Positions 35,037 through 45,227 of a DNA stretch of 59,958 nt are shown here, one piece after another. The first letter of the stretch is position 1; the number at the start of each line of letters is the position of its first letter. A model generated the notes under the pieces. It was not told the origin of the DNA. It did not search any database and saw nothing but the letters and a program-made list of their open reading frames with translations. Origin of the DNA: Planctomycetota bacterium (lineage in GTDB: Bacteria > Planctomycetota > UBA11346). The position numbers were made by a program, and so were the translations under genes. Location: the NCBI GenBank assembly GCA_028280785.1, contig JANQLF010000303.1, positions 1 to 59,958 on the forward strand. Reading direction: 5' to 3'.

Positions 35037-37508
35037 ATGCTGCGCACCGTATTTCTAATAGTTTCATTGCTCTTAATAACGCTTGGTAACTTGCACGCTG
35101 CTGTTTATTACGTCTCGTCTAAAAAGGGTAGCGATAAAAATAGCGGCAAGGCACCAGGTTCAGCATGGCAAACCCTCAAGCATGCTTGCAGTCGATTGAG
35201 CGCAAACGACACCCTTATGGTTTTTCGTGGTAGTGTGTTTCGTGAAGAAAATGTGAATCTCGGTGGTGGAACTGTCGATGCCTTTGGCCCAAAAAATTTA
35301 CCACTGCCAGTATTGGCAGGCAGTCGTTCCTACACCAAATTTGAAACGTCAAAAGACAATAAAAAAATATACGTCGTCAATTGTGCCGACGATGTGCAGC
35401 ATCTTTATGTCAACGGCAAATTGATGAACATCGCCCGATATCCAAATACCGGTTGGGCACGTACGGACGCTGGTAATAGTGGCTCGCAAATAAAATCGAC
35501 TGAGCTTGCCAAACACCCACGCAACAAATCAGGTTATTGGAATGGGGCTAATGTACGCTGGCGTCGTTGGTCATGGTGGTTTGAAACTCGTGTCGTTCAA
35601 AATTGGGATGGTCAAAAGGTTATGCGCTTAGCCGGGCAGCCGATAGGCCCAAATCATAATGGTGATGCCAGTGGTTTTTATATGGATAACAAATTTGAAG
35701 AATTGGATTATCCAAGTGAATGGTTTTTAGATAAAGCAGCAAAGAAATTATATATTTATCCAGGTGAAGATATTGACGACATTAATACTGCTCTGGTTGA
35801 AGGTGTGGTTTTTGATGAAGGTATGAAGATTAGCGGTGGTACAGTAAAGAACCTCGAATTTCGTCATTATAAAAAGAAAGCCGTCGGCTTTGGCCGCCCT
35901 GGCATTATCGATTCCTGTGTATTCCGTGGCATAACAGATACGGCAGTAACTGGGGCCTGGGATGCAAATGGTTCTATTGTTCGCAATTCATTATTTGAAG
36001 ATTGTTTGAATGTTGGCATTTCCTGGAATGAAAACAAAGCTAATAAATCTAAAACTGAGTTTCACCACAACACCATGAATCGCATTGGTACGGTACCTGG
36101 TTATGGTGGTAGTGGTGTCTGGCATGCATCGGCTATTATTGTCACTAACGCCAATGGCGTACGCATCCATCACAATCGCATTCATGGCACAGGATACTGT
36201 GGCGTTATCTTAGGCAGCCCAAATCAAGTCGTTGAATATAATGTTTTTCGCAAGTGTATGTCGACGCTTAACGATGGTGGCGCGGTCTACACCAACTGCG
36301 ATGCCAGTATTATTCGTCATAATATTATTTTAGATACCGTTGGTAATAATATATCTTCACAAAAGTGGGCCAATTTAGGACAGGGCATTTGGCCAGAGTT
36401 TTTAAGTCAATTTAAAAACACCAAGATCATCAATAACACGGTGGTTAATTCAGGCTGCCACGGCATTTTCTTATATAACAATTATACCTGTGAAGTAACG
36501 GGTAATGTTTTATTGGGAAATAAGGATGGTATTCTACTTAAAGGTAAACAAGGACAGGCCAAAAACCAAAACCACAACATATCAGATAATACCTTTGTAG
36601 CGATGAGCCCCGAACAAACACCGATTCGCTTCCGTGATGAAGGGTTTAATTACGGCACTATGACCAATAATGCGTTCATCAATCCCTATGCGAATTGGGT
36701 TGCGACCGATGGTAAAAATTGGCAAAGCAATAACATGACGCTCGTTGATTGGCAAAAGCAATATGCGTGGGCTGATAAAAACCCAGCAACTTTTATTGGC
36801 AAGGTAAATCCGACAAGTAAAAGCTTGGTTGGCAGGCCGCACTGCTTTATCAATGACACGGTTAATGATGTGCAGTTCCCGATTAAAGGTACTTGGTACA
36901 CAGCTGCTAAAGAAGAATATAAAGATGTAATAGAACTAGCACCGTTTACTTCGGTTGCGTTGATTCTTGGTAAAGGAAATCCTGGCAAGCTTAATGGCGA
37001 TTACTCGCTTTTTAGTGAGTTGAATGCCGGGGAAGCTTCGGAAGTGGTGGCCAAAGCAGATAAGAAGTCATCTCGACGTAGTAAAAAAGATAAAAAGGAA
37101 AAGAAAGAGAAAGCACCAAAGAAAACCGCGAGTGTCGATGATGAAACTATGAAGGCTTGGGGTGAACGTTTGAAGAAAGCGCTCGAAGAAAAACTAGCGA
37201 GCGGCAAACATCCGTATTTTGATTTTATGGGTAAGCAGTATCGCGTTGATGAATTAAGCGGCGGCAAAATACTGAAGATAAGCTCTGGCTCACAAGAAAT
37301 GAGCTACCCGCTCAATCGCCTCAAACTCAAGGATCGTTGTTCGTTGGCCAAGGGCATCGCACAAAAAGGCACAAATGAAAGCTTAGCAGTTGCGGCGTTC
37401 TTTTTCTATGCAGATGGTAAAAGCAAAGAGGGTCAAAGTTATTTGATGAAAATTGGCAAGGAAGAGCGTGATCAGGTCGAACAGGACCTTGGTTTGGCCC
37501 AGAAATAA
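35037..37508 (+). CDS. Secreted right-handed beta-helix protein with SHD1-like C-terminus
   Basis: An 823-residue exported protein. ATG 35037 has AAGGAGAGG just upstream; a signal peptide ends NLHA. AVYYVSSKKGSDKNSGKAPGSAWQTLKHA is the typical opening of parallel beta-helix carbohydrate enzymes. Asn-rich rungs (HHNRIHGTGYCGVILG, NNTVVNSGCHGIFLYNN, EVTGNVLLGNKDGILL) fill the middle. A Lys-rich linker (about 674-705) joins a C-terminal domain (about 715-790; FDFMGKQYRVDELSGGKILKI) resembling the SHD1/SLA1-homology module seen in PVC proteins. It is probably a polysaccharide lyase or hydrolase. Confidence 0.7.
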   Translation: MLRTVFLIVSLLLITLGNLHAAVYYVSSKKGSDKNSGKAPGSAWQTLKHACSRLSANDTLMVFRGSVFREENVNLGGGTVDAFGPKNLPLPVLAGSRSYTKFETSKDNKKIYVVNCADDVQHLYVNGKLMNIARYPNTGWARTDAGNSGSQIKSTELAKHPRNKSGYWNGANVRWRRWSWWFETRVVQNWDGQKVMRLAGQPIGPNHNGDASGFYMDNKFEELDYPSEWFLDKAAKKLYIYPGEDIDDINTALVEGVVFDEGMKISGGTVKNLEFRHYKKKAVGFGRPGIIDSCVFRGITDTAVTGAWDANGSIVRNSLFEDCLNVGISWNENKANKSKTEFHHNTMNRIGTVPGYGGSGVWHASAIIVTNANGVRIHHNRIHGTGYCGVILGSPNQVVEYNVFRKCMSTLNDGGAVYTNCDASIIRHNIILDTVGNNISSQKWANLGQGIWPEFLSQFKNTKIINNTVVNSGCHGIFLYNNYTCEVTGNVLLGNKDGILLKGKQGQAKNQNHNISDNTFVAMSPEQTPIRFRDEGFNYGTMTNNAFINPYANWVATDGKNWQSNNMTLVDWQKQYAWADKNPATFIGKVNPTSKSLVGRPHCFINDTVNDVQFPIKGTWYTAAKEEYKDVIELAPFTSVALILGKGNPGKLNGDYSLFSELNAGEASEVVAKADKKSSRRSKKDKKEKKEKAPKKTASVDDETMKAWGERLKKALEEKLASGKHPYFDFMGKQYRVDELSGGKILKISSGSQEMSYPLNRLKLKDRCSLAKGIAQKGTNESLAVAAFFFYADGKSKEGQSYLMKIGKEERDQVEQDLGLAQK

Positions 37509-37570
37509 ATTGCCAAAAAATTGCAAGTAAACAGCGTTTTCTTGCTTAAGTGCTGCGCTATACTGGTGCT

Positions 37571-39331
37571 ATGGTTGATGAGCGCCAGTTAACGAAAGAC
37601 AGTAAAGTTGCCATGTATTGGCGCATAGCGGCAATGATGGTCTTTCTGATTATAGCAATTGCTGTTTATTATTTTGTTTTGCCTGTTTTCTTTCCGCAGC
37701 TCACTCGACAAAACGTTGTCGATCCACAAGTGCTCTTACGCGCTTATTACCACACCGATGATCCTGAAGAACGTCGAAAAGTATTTCGTCGTTACATGCG
37801 CTATTCGACCGAACAGAACACCGATATGGCGCTTAAAGAATTAGAATCTGCGGATGAAGAGCATCGGATCCGTGCCATGCACTTACTCATTCGTTCGAAT
37901 GTGGACAAGTGCTATAAGCCATTGATTAAAATTTATCACGACACCACGCGTAGTGATCGTGAGCGCTGGAAAGCTATCTCGGTGATCATGGTCATTGGTA
38001 GGATTGAAGATGCAGATAGAGCAATGGTATTTAAGAAACTGAATACGTATACTGAAACCCAGCTCGAATACATTGCCCATGAGTGTGAAAAAGGTTTAAG
38101 CGAAGTAGATAAACAGCAGTTAACCGAGTTATTACTAGTAGGTGATGTAAAACAATGCTATTGGACCACCGACATTGTATCGATGGCGGCAATCGATGAT
38201 GACGCTTTTATCGAATTATTTTTATTATACGCAGAAGATTCACATAGTTATGGACATTCGGCCCAACGATTGTTGCAATTTGCACAAAACGACGTGGCTA
38301 CGTTGATCAAACTCATAAACAAACATCCAAAGCAATTACAATCTATTATTTCACGTATTTTAGAAAGAGTAATAGATGATCTGTCAATCGAAGAGCGTAT
38401 GCTGATGTTTAAAGATTATGATGTTTTAACGCGGCGCTGCGTCGATGAATTAATGGATTATTTTAAGGTTAATAATCATTATTCACAAGAAACTGCCGAA
38501 GTGGCAAGGAAAATGTTTGAAAATGGATTTTTCAATGAGAGCAGGAATAGCAAAAATATTTATGTGTTGTTATCAATAGGCAGACAACCGTTCTATCAGG
38601 AGCTGCCTCGAGAAATTTGGGAAAAGGGAAATAACTTTGAAAAAAGTGGTTATATTTCTTCAATTTTACAATCTCAAAACAGTAAACATATTGAGTTGAT
38701 TAAGGGGTATGCTTCTGAAAAAATAACAAGAGGGTCAAAGAAGAAATATGGATTCCCTTACTATAAGAAGGTGATGCTCGCCCAACGAAAAATACCGATG
38801 GATTCGATAACTGAATTGTTTACTAGTGACATTAAGAGGTTGTGTGGAAAAACTGAAGATTTATCCCACATTTATACATATATGGCGAGGCTACCGTCAG
38901 AGAGTAAGGACCGCGTTCGAGCAGAAAAGTTTATGGTAAACTCCTTATTGATCAAAGGCCCACGCGTAACCAATAGCGAATGGGTGCGCAAATGTGCATT
39001 CTTAAATGATTGGTATGCGAACGAAGCGGATCTACTACGGTTACTCTTTCTCGTCTATCATGAGAGTGGTTATGAATATTATAAAGATATGAAAACACAT
39101 GTAAAAATATTAAAAGCAAGCATCGATTGGCATGGGCGTATGGAATATGTCATTAAAGAATTAAACAAGACGTCTGCCGGTACTAAAATTTTACAGACGC
39201 TTGTTGTGCACCTTACACAAACAGAAGGCTATGTGGTTAAAACACATTACGGCGACCGCGATCTCAAGCAGGAACGAATGTTTAAAGCGCTAATAGAAAG
39301 TGCAGCCATTACAAATTCAAATGGGCAATGA
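37571..39331 (+). CDS. Membrane-anchored helical-repeat (HEAT-like) protein, function unknown
   Basis: A 586-residue protein beginning MVDERQLTKDSKVAMYW, with one N-terminal transmembrane helix (about 20-42). The remainder is alpha-helical, with recurring pairs of helices as in HEAT-like repeats (PEERRKVFRRYMRYSTEQNTDMALKELESADEEHRIRAMHLLIRS). ATG 37571 is chosen over GTG 37550. The middle (about 38.5-38.9 kb) is more AT-rich and uses AGA/AGG codons more than neighbours. Overlaps the convergent CCA gene by 23 bases. Confidence 0.6.
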   Translation: MVDERQLTKDSKVAMYWRIAAMMVFLIIAIAVYYFVLPVFFPQLTRQNVVDPQVLLRAYYHTDDPEERRKVFRRYMRYSTEQNTDMALKELESADEEHRIRAMHLLIRSNVDKCYKPLIKIYHDTTRSDRERWKAISVIMVIGRIEDADRAMVFKKLNTYTETQLEYIAHECEKGLSEVDKQQLTELLLVGDVKQCYWTTDIVSMAAIDDDAFIELFLLYAEDSHSYGHSAQRLLQFAQNDVATLIKLINKHPKQLQSIISRILERVIDDLSIEERMLMFKDYDVLTRRCVDELMDYFKVNNHYSQETAEVARKMFENGFFNESRNSKNIYVLLSIGRQPFYQELPREIWEKGNNFEKSGYISSILQSQNSKHIELIKGYASEKITRGSKKKYGFPYYKKVMLAQRKIPMDSITELFTSDIKRLCGKTEDLSHIYTYMARLPSESKDRVRAEKFMVNSLLIKGPRVTNSEWVRKCAFLNDWYANEADLLRLLFLVYHESGYEYYKDMKTHVKILKASIDWHGRMEYVIKELNKTSAGTKILQTLVVHLTQTEGYVVKTHYGDRDLKQERMFKALIESAAITNSNGQ

Positions 39332-40862
39332 TTTCTTCAATATCAACGCAGCCTGAATCGAGCTGATATTCAAAACATTGTTCGAGGATCTTACCCATTT
39401 CAGGACCTGGCTTATAGCCACGTTCAATAAGGTGGCGACCAAGGACGGCTGGCTGTGGAGCGGAGTCGGCTAAATTCATGGTGTCGATGTGTTGATAAAA
39501 CGACTGAATATAGGGAATTTGATCAAGATCAGCATCAAGGCTGGTGCGGCCGCGATGGTCAGCTTCACAGACTTGTGCGAGTAATGATAAATGCACGTGC
39601 TTATCGGCACATTTACGCGCAAGACGACGATAGGCAGCGGGCTTGGCGTCGCCCTTTTGTAAAGAAACAGGTTTTAAATGTTCGGAAACTAAAATACTTG
39701 CCTGCTTAATTAATTCATGAGGGCTTTGAATGTTGTGTAAAAAAGATTCAGTTAACGATATACCTGCTTCTTCATGGCCACGTGATCGCCAGTGATCATC
39801 AATAAATTCAGTAGTAGGTGCTTTACCTAAATCATGACACAGCGATCCAAACATTAATGCAAGATCATGTTCGCGATCACCGTTGCGTAGTTTTACTGCT
39901 GCGTCCATGACCATAGCCGTATGTACGTACACATCACCTTCTGGGTGCCATTGCGGATCCTGTTGAACATCACGTAATGCATCAAGTTCCGGAAAATATT
40001 GAATGAGACCAGAATCTTCGAGACACAACAATGCCAAGCTCGGTAGCCGTGACTTTAATGCAATTTTTTCCCATTCTCCCCATAAGCGCTCAGTGCTTAA
40101 TTCAGATAAATCTTGTGCACGCATTAAAGCAATCAGTTCAGGATCGGGTAAAAAACCAAAGACACTAGCGATGCGCACAGCGCGTAACCCGCGTAGTGGA
40201 TCATCACTAAATAAAGCGGTATCAACGGCGCGTAATGTTCCGCTGCGTAAGTCATCAATGCCATTGAAGGGGTCGACTAATTCATTGACAAGTGGATCCC
40301 ACATTAATGCATTGATGGATAAATCACGACGGCGCGCTGCTTCATCATAGGATAAATGCGGATCGGTGTGCACATCAATACCACGGTGACCACGGCCAAC
40401 TTTGCTATCGCGTCGTGGCAAACTCCAATCGACAGCACAACCGTGAATCATGAACACGCCAAAACTTTCGCCTACACAATCAACCGTTCCTTCCGTGCTT
40501 AACAAGGTTTTGAGTTGATCGGAATCAAGACCGAATACTTCAACATCAAGGTCTTTGCTTGGTAATCCTAATAATCGATCACGAACATAGCCACCAACAA
40601 TGAAAATTCGTCCACCCATGTCTTTGACAGCTTGAGCAATGCGCAGCACCGTTGCTTCATCAGCATCCTGTGGGTCTAAAGGACTGAGTGCTGTCATGAT
40701 TTGTTTAGGAATGAGTCGTATAAAGGTATGTGGACGTGCAGCCTTTGCAGCACGATCGAGAAAGGCCGATTCAATGGTAATTGCTTCCTGTTTCCACATA
40801 GCTTCAAGCATGGCGGGAGTTTCCATGCAATTATCTAAATGCCAACGAAATGTCGGATGCAT
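39309..40862 (-). CDS. CCA tRNA nucleotidyltransferase / poly(A) polymerase family, HD domain
   Basis: A 517-residue class II nucleotidyltransferase. The head domain has IFIVGGYVRDRLLGLPSKDLDVEVFG (metal Asp pair DLD) and RRRDLSINALMWDP; the neck has DPLRGLRAVR; an HD domain follows (VHTAMVMDAAVKL, CHDLGKAPTTE). Expected role: adding or repairing the CCA end of tRNAs, or polyadenylation. ATG 40862 (AGGA upstream) is preferred to TTG 40880. About 90 residues precede the catalytic head, longer than usual. Confidence 0.85.
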   Translation of the reverse strand: MHPTFRWHLDNCMETPAMLEAMWKQEAITIESAFLDRAAKAARPHTFIRLIPKQIMTALSPLDPQDADEATVLRIAQAVKDMGGRIFIVGGYVRDRLLGLPSKDLDVEVFGLDSDQLKTLLSTEGTVDCVGESFGVFMIHGCAVDWSLPRRDSKVGRGHRGIDVHTDPHLSYDEAARRRDLSINALMWDPLVNELVDPFNGIDDLRSGTLRAVDTALFSDDPLRGLRAVRIASVFGFLPDPELIALMRAQDLSELSTERLWGEWEKIALKSRLPSLALLCLEDSGLIQYFPELDALRDVQQDPQWHPEGDVYVHTAMVMDAAVKLRNGDREHDLALMFGSLCHDLGKAPTTEFIDDHWRSRGHEEAGISLTESFLHNIQSPHELIKQASILVSEHLKPVSLQKGDAKPAAYRRLARKCADKHVHLSLLAQVCEADHRGRTSLDADLDQIPYIQSFYQHIDTMNLADSAPQPAVLGRHLIERGYKPGPEMGKILEQCFEYQLDSGCVDIEEIIAHLNL

Positions 40863-40940
40863 CACGATTGTTCCTGTCAATGAGTGGCTATGCTGTAACC
40901 ATTCGAGCGAAGCGGGGTATATTATTAAGGGATCATGGTG

Positions 40941-41906
40941 ATGAAATTTTTATGTAGTTTGTGTTGTTGCTTGCTCTTTTTTCTTATTCCGGCTGCAGAG
41001 CAGCAGGATGGAATTTTTAAAGATACACAGCGTGAGCGTGAAGTGCCTTACCGCTGTTATTACCCGAAGCAGCTTGAGGGTAAATATCCTGTTATTATTT
41101 TTTCGCATGGACTCGGTGGTTCGATTAAAGCAGCGGCTTATCTGGGTGAGCATTTAGCTGATAATGGATATATTTGCTTTCATATTCAACACCATGGATC
41201 CGATGTGCAGGTGTGGAAAGGTGAACGCACGCGAAACGCAATAATCCAGAAACTTGCTGCATCTATTAAGCAACCTAAAAATGCACTCAATCGCTTTACT
41301 GATCTTCCAGCCTTCGTTAAACATTTGCACAATATTAATCAGAGCGATGCGATTCTAAAAGGCTATCTCAATCTCGAACGTATTGGTATGGCAGGTCATA
41401 GTTATGGAGCACGCAGTACTATGGCAGCAGCAGGCGAGTTGATGAGTCCATTTAAGATAAGCTATAAAGAACCAAGTATTAAAGCAGCGGTCGTATTAAG
41501 CCCAAGTGAACCAGAGCGAGTCGTCGGCAATATCAAAGATCATTATAAGGAAATTGATATTCCATTATTTCATATGACTGGCACTACAGATGGTTTTCCG
41601 TTGCCGCACCAAAAGCATCTCAAAGCAAGTGATCGCGTGAAGCCGTATCTGAATCTCGACAAGGAGGATCAATATTTATTGGTGCTCAAGGATGCTGACC
41701 ACGCTACCTTTTCTGGTAATCGACTTGGTAAACAATCTGAAAAGAAAACCGACAAAGAGCATACCGACTTAGTCAAGCAAGGTGCATTGGCATTTTATAA
41801 TGCCTACCTCAAAGAAAGTGCTGAGGATAAGAGATTCCTGCGCAATGAGTTCAAAGAACAGGCCCAAGGCCATCGCTTTGAATGGAAAAAGGATATTGCA
41901 AAATAA
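40941..41906 (+). CDS. Exported alpha/beta hydrolase (platelet-activating-factor-hydrolase/chlorophyllase-like)
   Basis: A 321-residue serine hydrolase with a Cys-rich signal sequence. ATG 40941 gives the better spacing to AAGGGA than 40935. Motifs: FSHGLGG (oxyanion), GHSYGAR (nucleophile Ser154), TGTTDG (Asp) and KDADHATF (His). It probably hydrolyses an ester outside the cytoplasm. It opens a cluster with DinB-like and MFS genes (gaps of about 23 and 3 bases). Confidence 0.8.
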   Translation: MKFLCSLCCCLLFFLIPAAEQQDGIFKDTQREREVPYRCYYPKQLEGKYPVIIFSHGLGGSIKAAAYLGEHLADNGYICFHIQHHGSDVQVWKGERTRNAIIQKLAASIKQPKNALNRFTDLPAFVKHLHNINQSDAILKGYLNLERIGMAGHSYGARSTMAAAGELMSPFKISYKEPSIKAAVVLSPSEPERVVGNIKDHYKEIDIPLFHMTGTTDGFPLPHQKHLKASDRVKPYLNLDKEDQYLLVLKDADHATFSGNRLGKQSEKKTDKEHTDLVKQGALAFYNAYLKESAEDKRFLRNEFKEQAQGHRFEWKKDIAK

Positions 41907-41929
41907 GTGAAGGCCTTTGCAATGTCTCT

Positions 41930-42436
41930 ATGAAAACCATAGAAACGCTCATAAACGAAACTGCCGTTGCTCATTTTCAAGAATCCGTGCGGCGGGTTGA
42001 TATATGCCTTGCCCAGCTTAACGAGGAGCAGGTCTGGCACGATGCGAACAAGAATCTGGTTTCGATAGGAAATTTACTGCTGCATCTCTGTGGCAACATA
42101 ACGCAATATGTTTTATCAGGTATCGGTGGACAACCCGATGCCCGTCAGCGTGATCTTGAATTCACACACAAACCTGATCTCGATAATGCCACTTTGTTTC
42201 AACAGTTTAAGACGGTGTGCGATAACGCCTGTGGCGTTGTTGCGTCGTTAAGTAAAGAGCGTTTAGAAGAACAGGTCAGGATACAGGGATTTGATCACAA
42301 AGTTTGCTCTGCGCTCATTCATGTACTTGAGCATTTGAGTTATCATGTTGGCCAAATAAGTTTCATGTGCAAATTAGCGAATGATAAAGATTTGGGATAT
42401 TACGCTGGTCACGATCTGAATAAAACCAACGAGTAG
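41930..42436 (+). CDS. DinB-superfamily (DUF1572-like) protein
   Basis: A 168-residue four-helix bundle protein. FQESVRRVDICLAQLNEEQVW and SIGNLLLHLCGN match the DUF1572 N-terminus; putative metal ligands are His52, His135 and His139 (HVLEHLSYHVGQI). ATG 41930 is chosen on family alignment; an earlier ATG at 41882 would overlap the esterase gene. DinB-like proteins often act as thiol-dependent S-transferases. The substrate is unknown. Confidence 0.7.
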   Translation: MKTIETLINETAVAHFQESVRRVDICLAQLNEEQVWHDANKNLVSIGNLLLHLCGNITQYVLSGIGGQPDARQRDLEFTHKPDLDNATLFQQFKTVCDNACGVVASLSKERLEEQVRIQGFDHKVCSALIHVLEHLSYHVGQISFMCKLANDKDLGYYAGHDLNKTNE

Positions 42437-42439
42437 TTC

Positions 42440-43660
42440 ATGCTATTTCGTTTTGCCTTATACGGCTTTCTCAAGAATCAACGTTACTTCGAACCGTTTT
42501 TCTTTCTCTATTTGTTACAATTAGAGATGAGTTTTTGGCAGATCGGTGTCATCATCGGTGTGCGTGAATTATTATTAAATATTTTTGAAATTCCCAGTGG
42601 TGCGCTTGCTGATATATATGGTCGGCGTCGATGTATGGTGTTCTCATTTACTGCGTATGTAATTTCTTTTGTTGTTCTAGCACTCTCAACTGAATTTTGG
42701 CATTGTCTGTTGGCAATGTTGCCCTTTGCTATGGGCGACGCCTTCAGAACCGGTACGCATAAGGCAATGATTTTTACATGGTTGCGACAGCAGGAGCGCA
42801 CTGATGAAAAACAAAAAATTTATGGTTATACTCGCTCCTGGTCGAAATGGGGTTCGGCGCTATCGATTCCGATTGCCTGTGCCATTGTTTTAATTACCAA
42901 TGATTACACGTATTTATTTTGGGCTAGTTTGCTTCCCTATCTCATTGGTTTATATAATTTAGCTACTTATCCAAGTAGCTTAGATGCTGAGCATAAGGGA
43001 GAACAGAGCGCCCTACACGTAGTCAGGCAAAGCTTTACCGTACTAAAACAATGTATGGTCCAACGACCTCTGCGACGTTTGTTGGTAGAATCAATGTCTT
43101 TTGAAGGAGTATTTAAGTCAAATAAAGATTACATTCAGCCAATAATTGTTGGATTGGCGATTAGCATTCCTGCAGTCCTAGGAACAGACGAAGCGCAACG
43201 CACGGCGATCATTATCGCTGTGGTCTATATGTTTCTGCATATCATGAGTGCCTTTGCTAGTCGCTTATCACATCGGGTCACTGAATACAGTGGTAGTGAA
43301 GATGCTGCATCACGTCATATTTGGTATGTAAATGGATTGATCTATATTGGTATTTTTGTCTGTTTGTTTTTCGAATGGCATCTAGCCGCTGTCTTATTGT
43401 TTATGTTTATTCATGTGATTCAAAATTTATGGCGACCGTTGATTGTTTCACGCTTTGATGAAGTCGGTGATGAGAAAGACGGGGCAACCTTATTATCGGT
43501 CGAGAGCCAATCACGGAGTTTTGCCTGTATGCTGTTAGCACCATTGCTTGGTTTGGCAGTCGACTACTGCCAACACTTCGACATTGGTGGACATTTCTCA
43601 CCTGTTGCCGCACTCGGTATTCTAAGTTCGTTGTTTGTGTTAGTGCTCTACCGACGTTAA
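42440..43660 (+). CDS. MFS transporter
   Basis: A 406-residue inner-membrane protein with about 12 hydrophobic segments. EIPSGALADIYGRRRCMVFSF carries the loop 2-3 motif of the major facilitator superfamily (G-x-L-a-D-x-x-G-R-R). The general form is like the AraJ/EntS group. It starts three bases after the DinB-like gene and is probably translationally linked. It abuts the convergent AraC gene with no gap. Confidence 0.82.
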   Translation: MLFRFALYGFLKNQRYFEPFFFLYLLQLEMSFWQIGVIIGVRELLLNIFEIPSGALADIYGRRRCMVFSFTAYVISFVVLALSTEFWHCLLAMLPFAMGDAFRTGTHKAMIFTWLRQQERTDEKQKIYGYTRSWSKWGSALSIPIACAIVLITNDYTYLFWASLLPYLIGLYNLATYPSSLDAEHKGEQSALHVVRQSFTVLKQCMVQRPLRRLLVESMSFEGVFKSNKDYIQPIIVGLAISIPAVLGTDEAQRTAIIIAVVYMFLHIMSAFASRLSHRVTEYSGSEDAASRHIWYVNGLIYIGIFVCLFFEWHLAAVLLFMFIHVIQNLWRPLIVSRFDEVGDEKDGATLLSVESQSRSFACMLLAPLLGLAVDYCQHFDIGGHFSPVAALGILSSLFVLVLYRR

Positions 43661-44449
43661 TTAAGTGCGAAATTTCTTTATAGCTTCACGCGGTGACTGA
43701 TCAAAATGTTGGCGAAAGCTAGCTGAAAAATGAGAGACCTGTTCGTAGCCACAGGTCTCGGCTATTTTACTAATATTAAAATCTGAATTAGAAACCATAT
43801 CCATAGCCTTAGCCATACGTCGTTGATTACGGTAGGCCTTCGGTGTCATATTGAATTCTTGCTTAAATAATTGCCGCAGATGATCGATACTATAATCGAT
43901 GTTAATGGCAATCTGTTCTAGACTGCGTTCAAAGTTTTTATCCTCATCAATGAGGTTTTTAAGCCGTTGAGCAGCGGTCATGTTGTATCGATCAGGTTCG
44001 CCACTCACAAAATAACGCCAAACATTCATCAGTCCGAGGTGAACGCGAAATTGATTTTGTGGCACGGGATTCATATACGCATCGCGCATACGCATAAATT
44101 CACCACGCCAGCCTGAAACGTGTTCGTCGGGAATCTTATGATGGCTCTGAATACGGATCCAACTCCCATTAAAAAAAACTTCGCACTCATCATGTTTTTC
44201 AGTACCACGGATTAAATCACTAGAAAAGGTTATGACCCAATTCTCACGATTTCCCTTGGAGGTAAATTCGATATGGGAGCCCGCTGGCGTAAATGAAAGC
44301 GTTCCGTCTAAGCGCTTATATTCCCGCCCATTTATTTTGTAATCACTGAGGCCGTGACAATGAAGACCAACGATGTGTGCTTGCTGAATGTAATCGGCGC
44401 GTTCGTCTCGCGTAAAACAATTGACGTAATGAATCTCAGCATCGTGCAT
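43661..44449 (-). CDS. AraC-family transcriptional regulator
   Basis: A 262-residue protein with an N-terminal cupin sensor (about 20-110; VGLHCHGLSDYKINGREYKRL) and C-terminal double HTH (LEQIAINIDYSIDHLRQLFKQEFNMTPKAYR, ISKIAETCGYEQVSHFSASFRQHF). Divergent from a GNAT gene across a 205-base AT-rich region that contains an ATTTAT/ATAAAT inverted repeat near 44506 but no clear promoter. Confidence 0.85.
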   Translation of the reverse strand: MHDAEIHYVNCFTRDERADYIQQAHIVGLHCHGLSDYKINGREYKRLDGTLSFTPAGSHIEFTSKGNRENWVITFSSDLIRGTEKHDECEVFFNGSWIRIQSHHKIPDEHVSGWRGEFMRMRDAYMNPVPQNQFRVHLGLMNVWRYFVSGEPDRYNMTAAQRLKNLIDEDKNFERSLEQIAINIDYSIDHLRQLFKQEFNMTPKAYRNQRRMAKAMDMVSNSDFNISKIAETCGYEQVSHFSASFRQHFDQSPREAIKKFRT

Positions 44450-44654
44450 GCGCTGCAGCTTAAAACCTGCCGGCTCTCGCGTAAAGGAAAAAAGACATTA
44501 TCGTATCTATTTATTTTATAAATAATTGTCAAAGCTATATTTATGACTAATAGGAAATTGATAAAATAACGTTTTTTCATAATAAATAACTGAATCTGGA
44601 TATTCTCCTTTGAGGTGGGGCTCCTTATAACCAAGTAGCAGTGGAGATGGTCTG

Positions 44655-45227
44655 ATGAATGAAGCGTTAAAACCACAGTTGATTATGCGTAGACCAAACC
44701 TGGACGGTCTTCCAGATGAATTGTCTTTACCAGAAGGCTACAGCGAGCGTCATTATCAAGAAGGTGATGCAGAAGCGTGGAGTGAAATAATTACCGAATC
44801 ATTTGAAGAAGAGTGGGGCGTTGAACGCTTTAAAGAATATATGCTCGGCGATGTTTCATTTAAACCAGAACGCATTCGTTTTATTTGTAATGCCGATGGT
44901 AAACCAGTTGGAACGACTAGCGCTTTTCGCCGTGATGATAAATACGGTCCTGATTGTGGCTATGTACACATGGTTGGCGTATTAAAAAGTGAAGCGGGGA
45001 AACGCCTAGGATATGCTGTGAATGTAGCAGTGTTGCATCAGTTTAAACGCGAAGGCTGCCCGGACGCTGTATTACAAACGGATGACTTTCGGTTACCGGC
45101 AATAAAGACCTACATTAATTTAGGCTTTCTACCAGACATTGTTGATGATAACCAATACCAACGCTGGCGTGATATTTATAAACTTTTAAAAGTCGATGCG
45201 CCGGAAATTATTATGCAGCACGATTAA
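44655..45227 (+). CDS. GNAT-family N-acetyltransferase
   Basis: A 190-residue acetyltransferase. YVHMVGVLKSEAGKRLGYAVNVAVLHQF contains the acetyl-CoA pyrophosphate loop (R/Q-x-x-G-x-A form: GKRLGYA). The C-terminus LQTDDFRLPAIKTYINLGFLP is the usual motif B. GGAG lies upstream. The substrate is unknown. Its stop overlaps the convergent GNAT gene by four bases. Confidence 0.82.
   Translation: MNEALKPQLIMRRPNLDGLPDELSLPEGYSERHYQEGDAEAWSEIITESFEEEWGVERFKEYMLGDVSFKPERIRFICNADGKPVGTTSAFRRDDKYGPDCGYVHMVGVLKSEAGKRLGYAVNVAVLHQFKREGCPDAVLQTDDFRLPAIKTYINLGFLPDIVDDNQYQRWRDIYKLLKVDAPEIIMQHD

Noticed and set aside
37000-37270. Minus-strand frame in the beta-helix gene tail
   Set aside because: Produced by the Lys-rich linker of the real gene; low-complexity mirror only.
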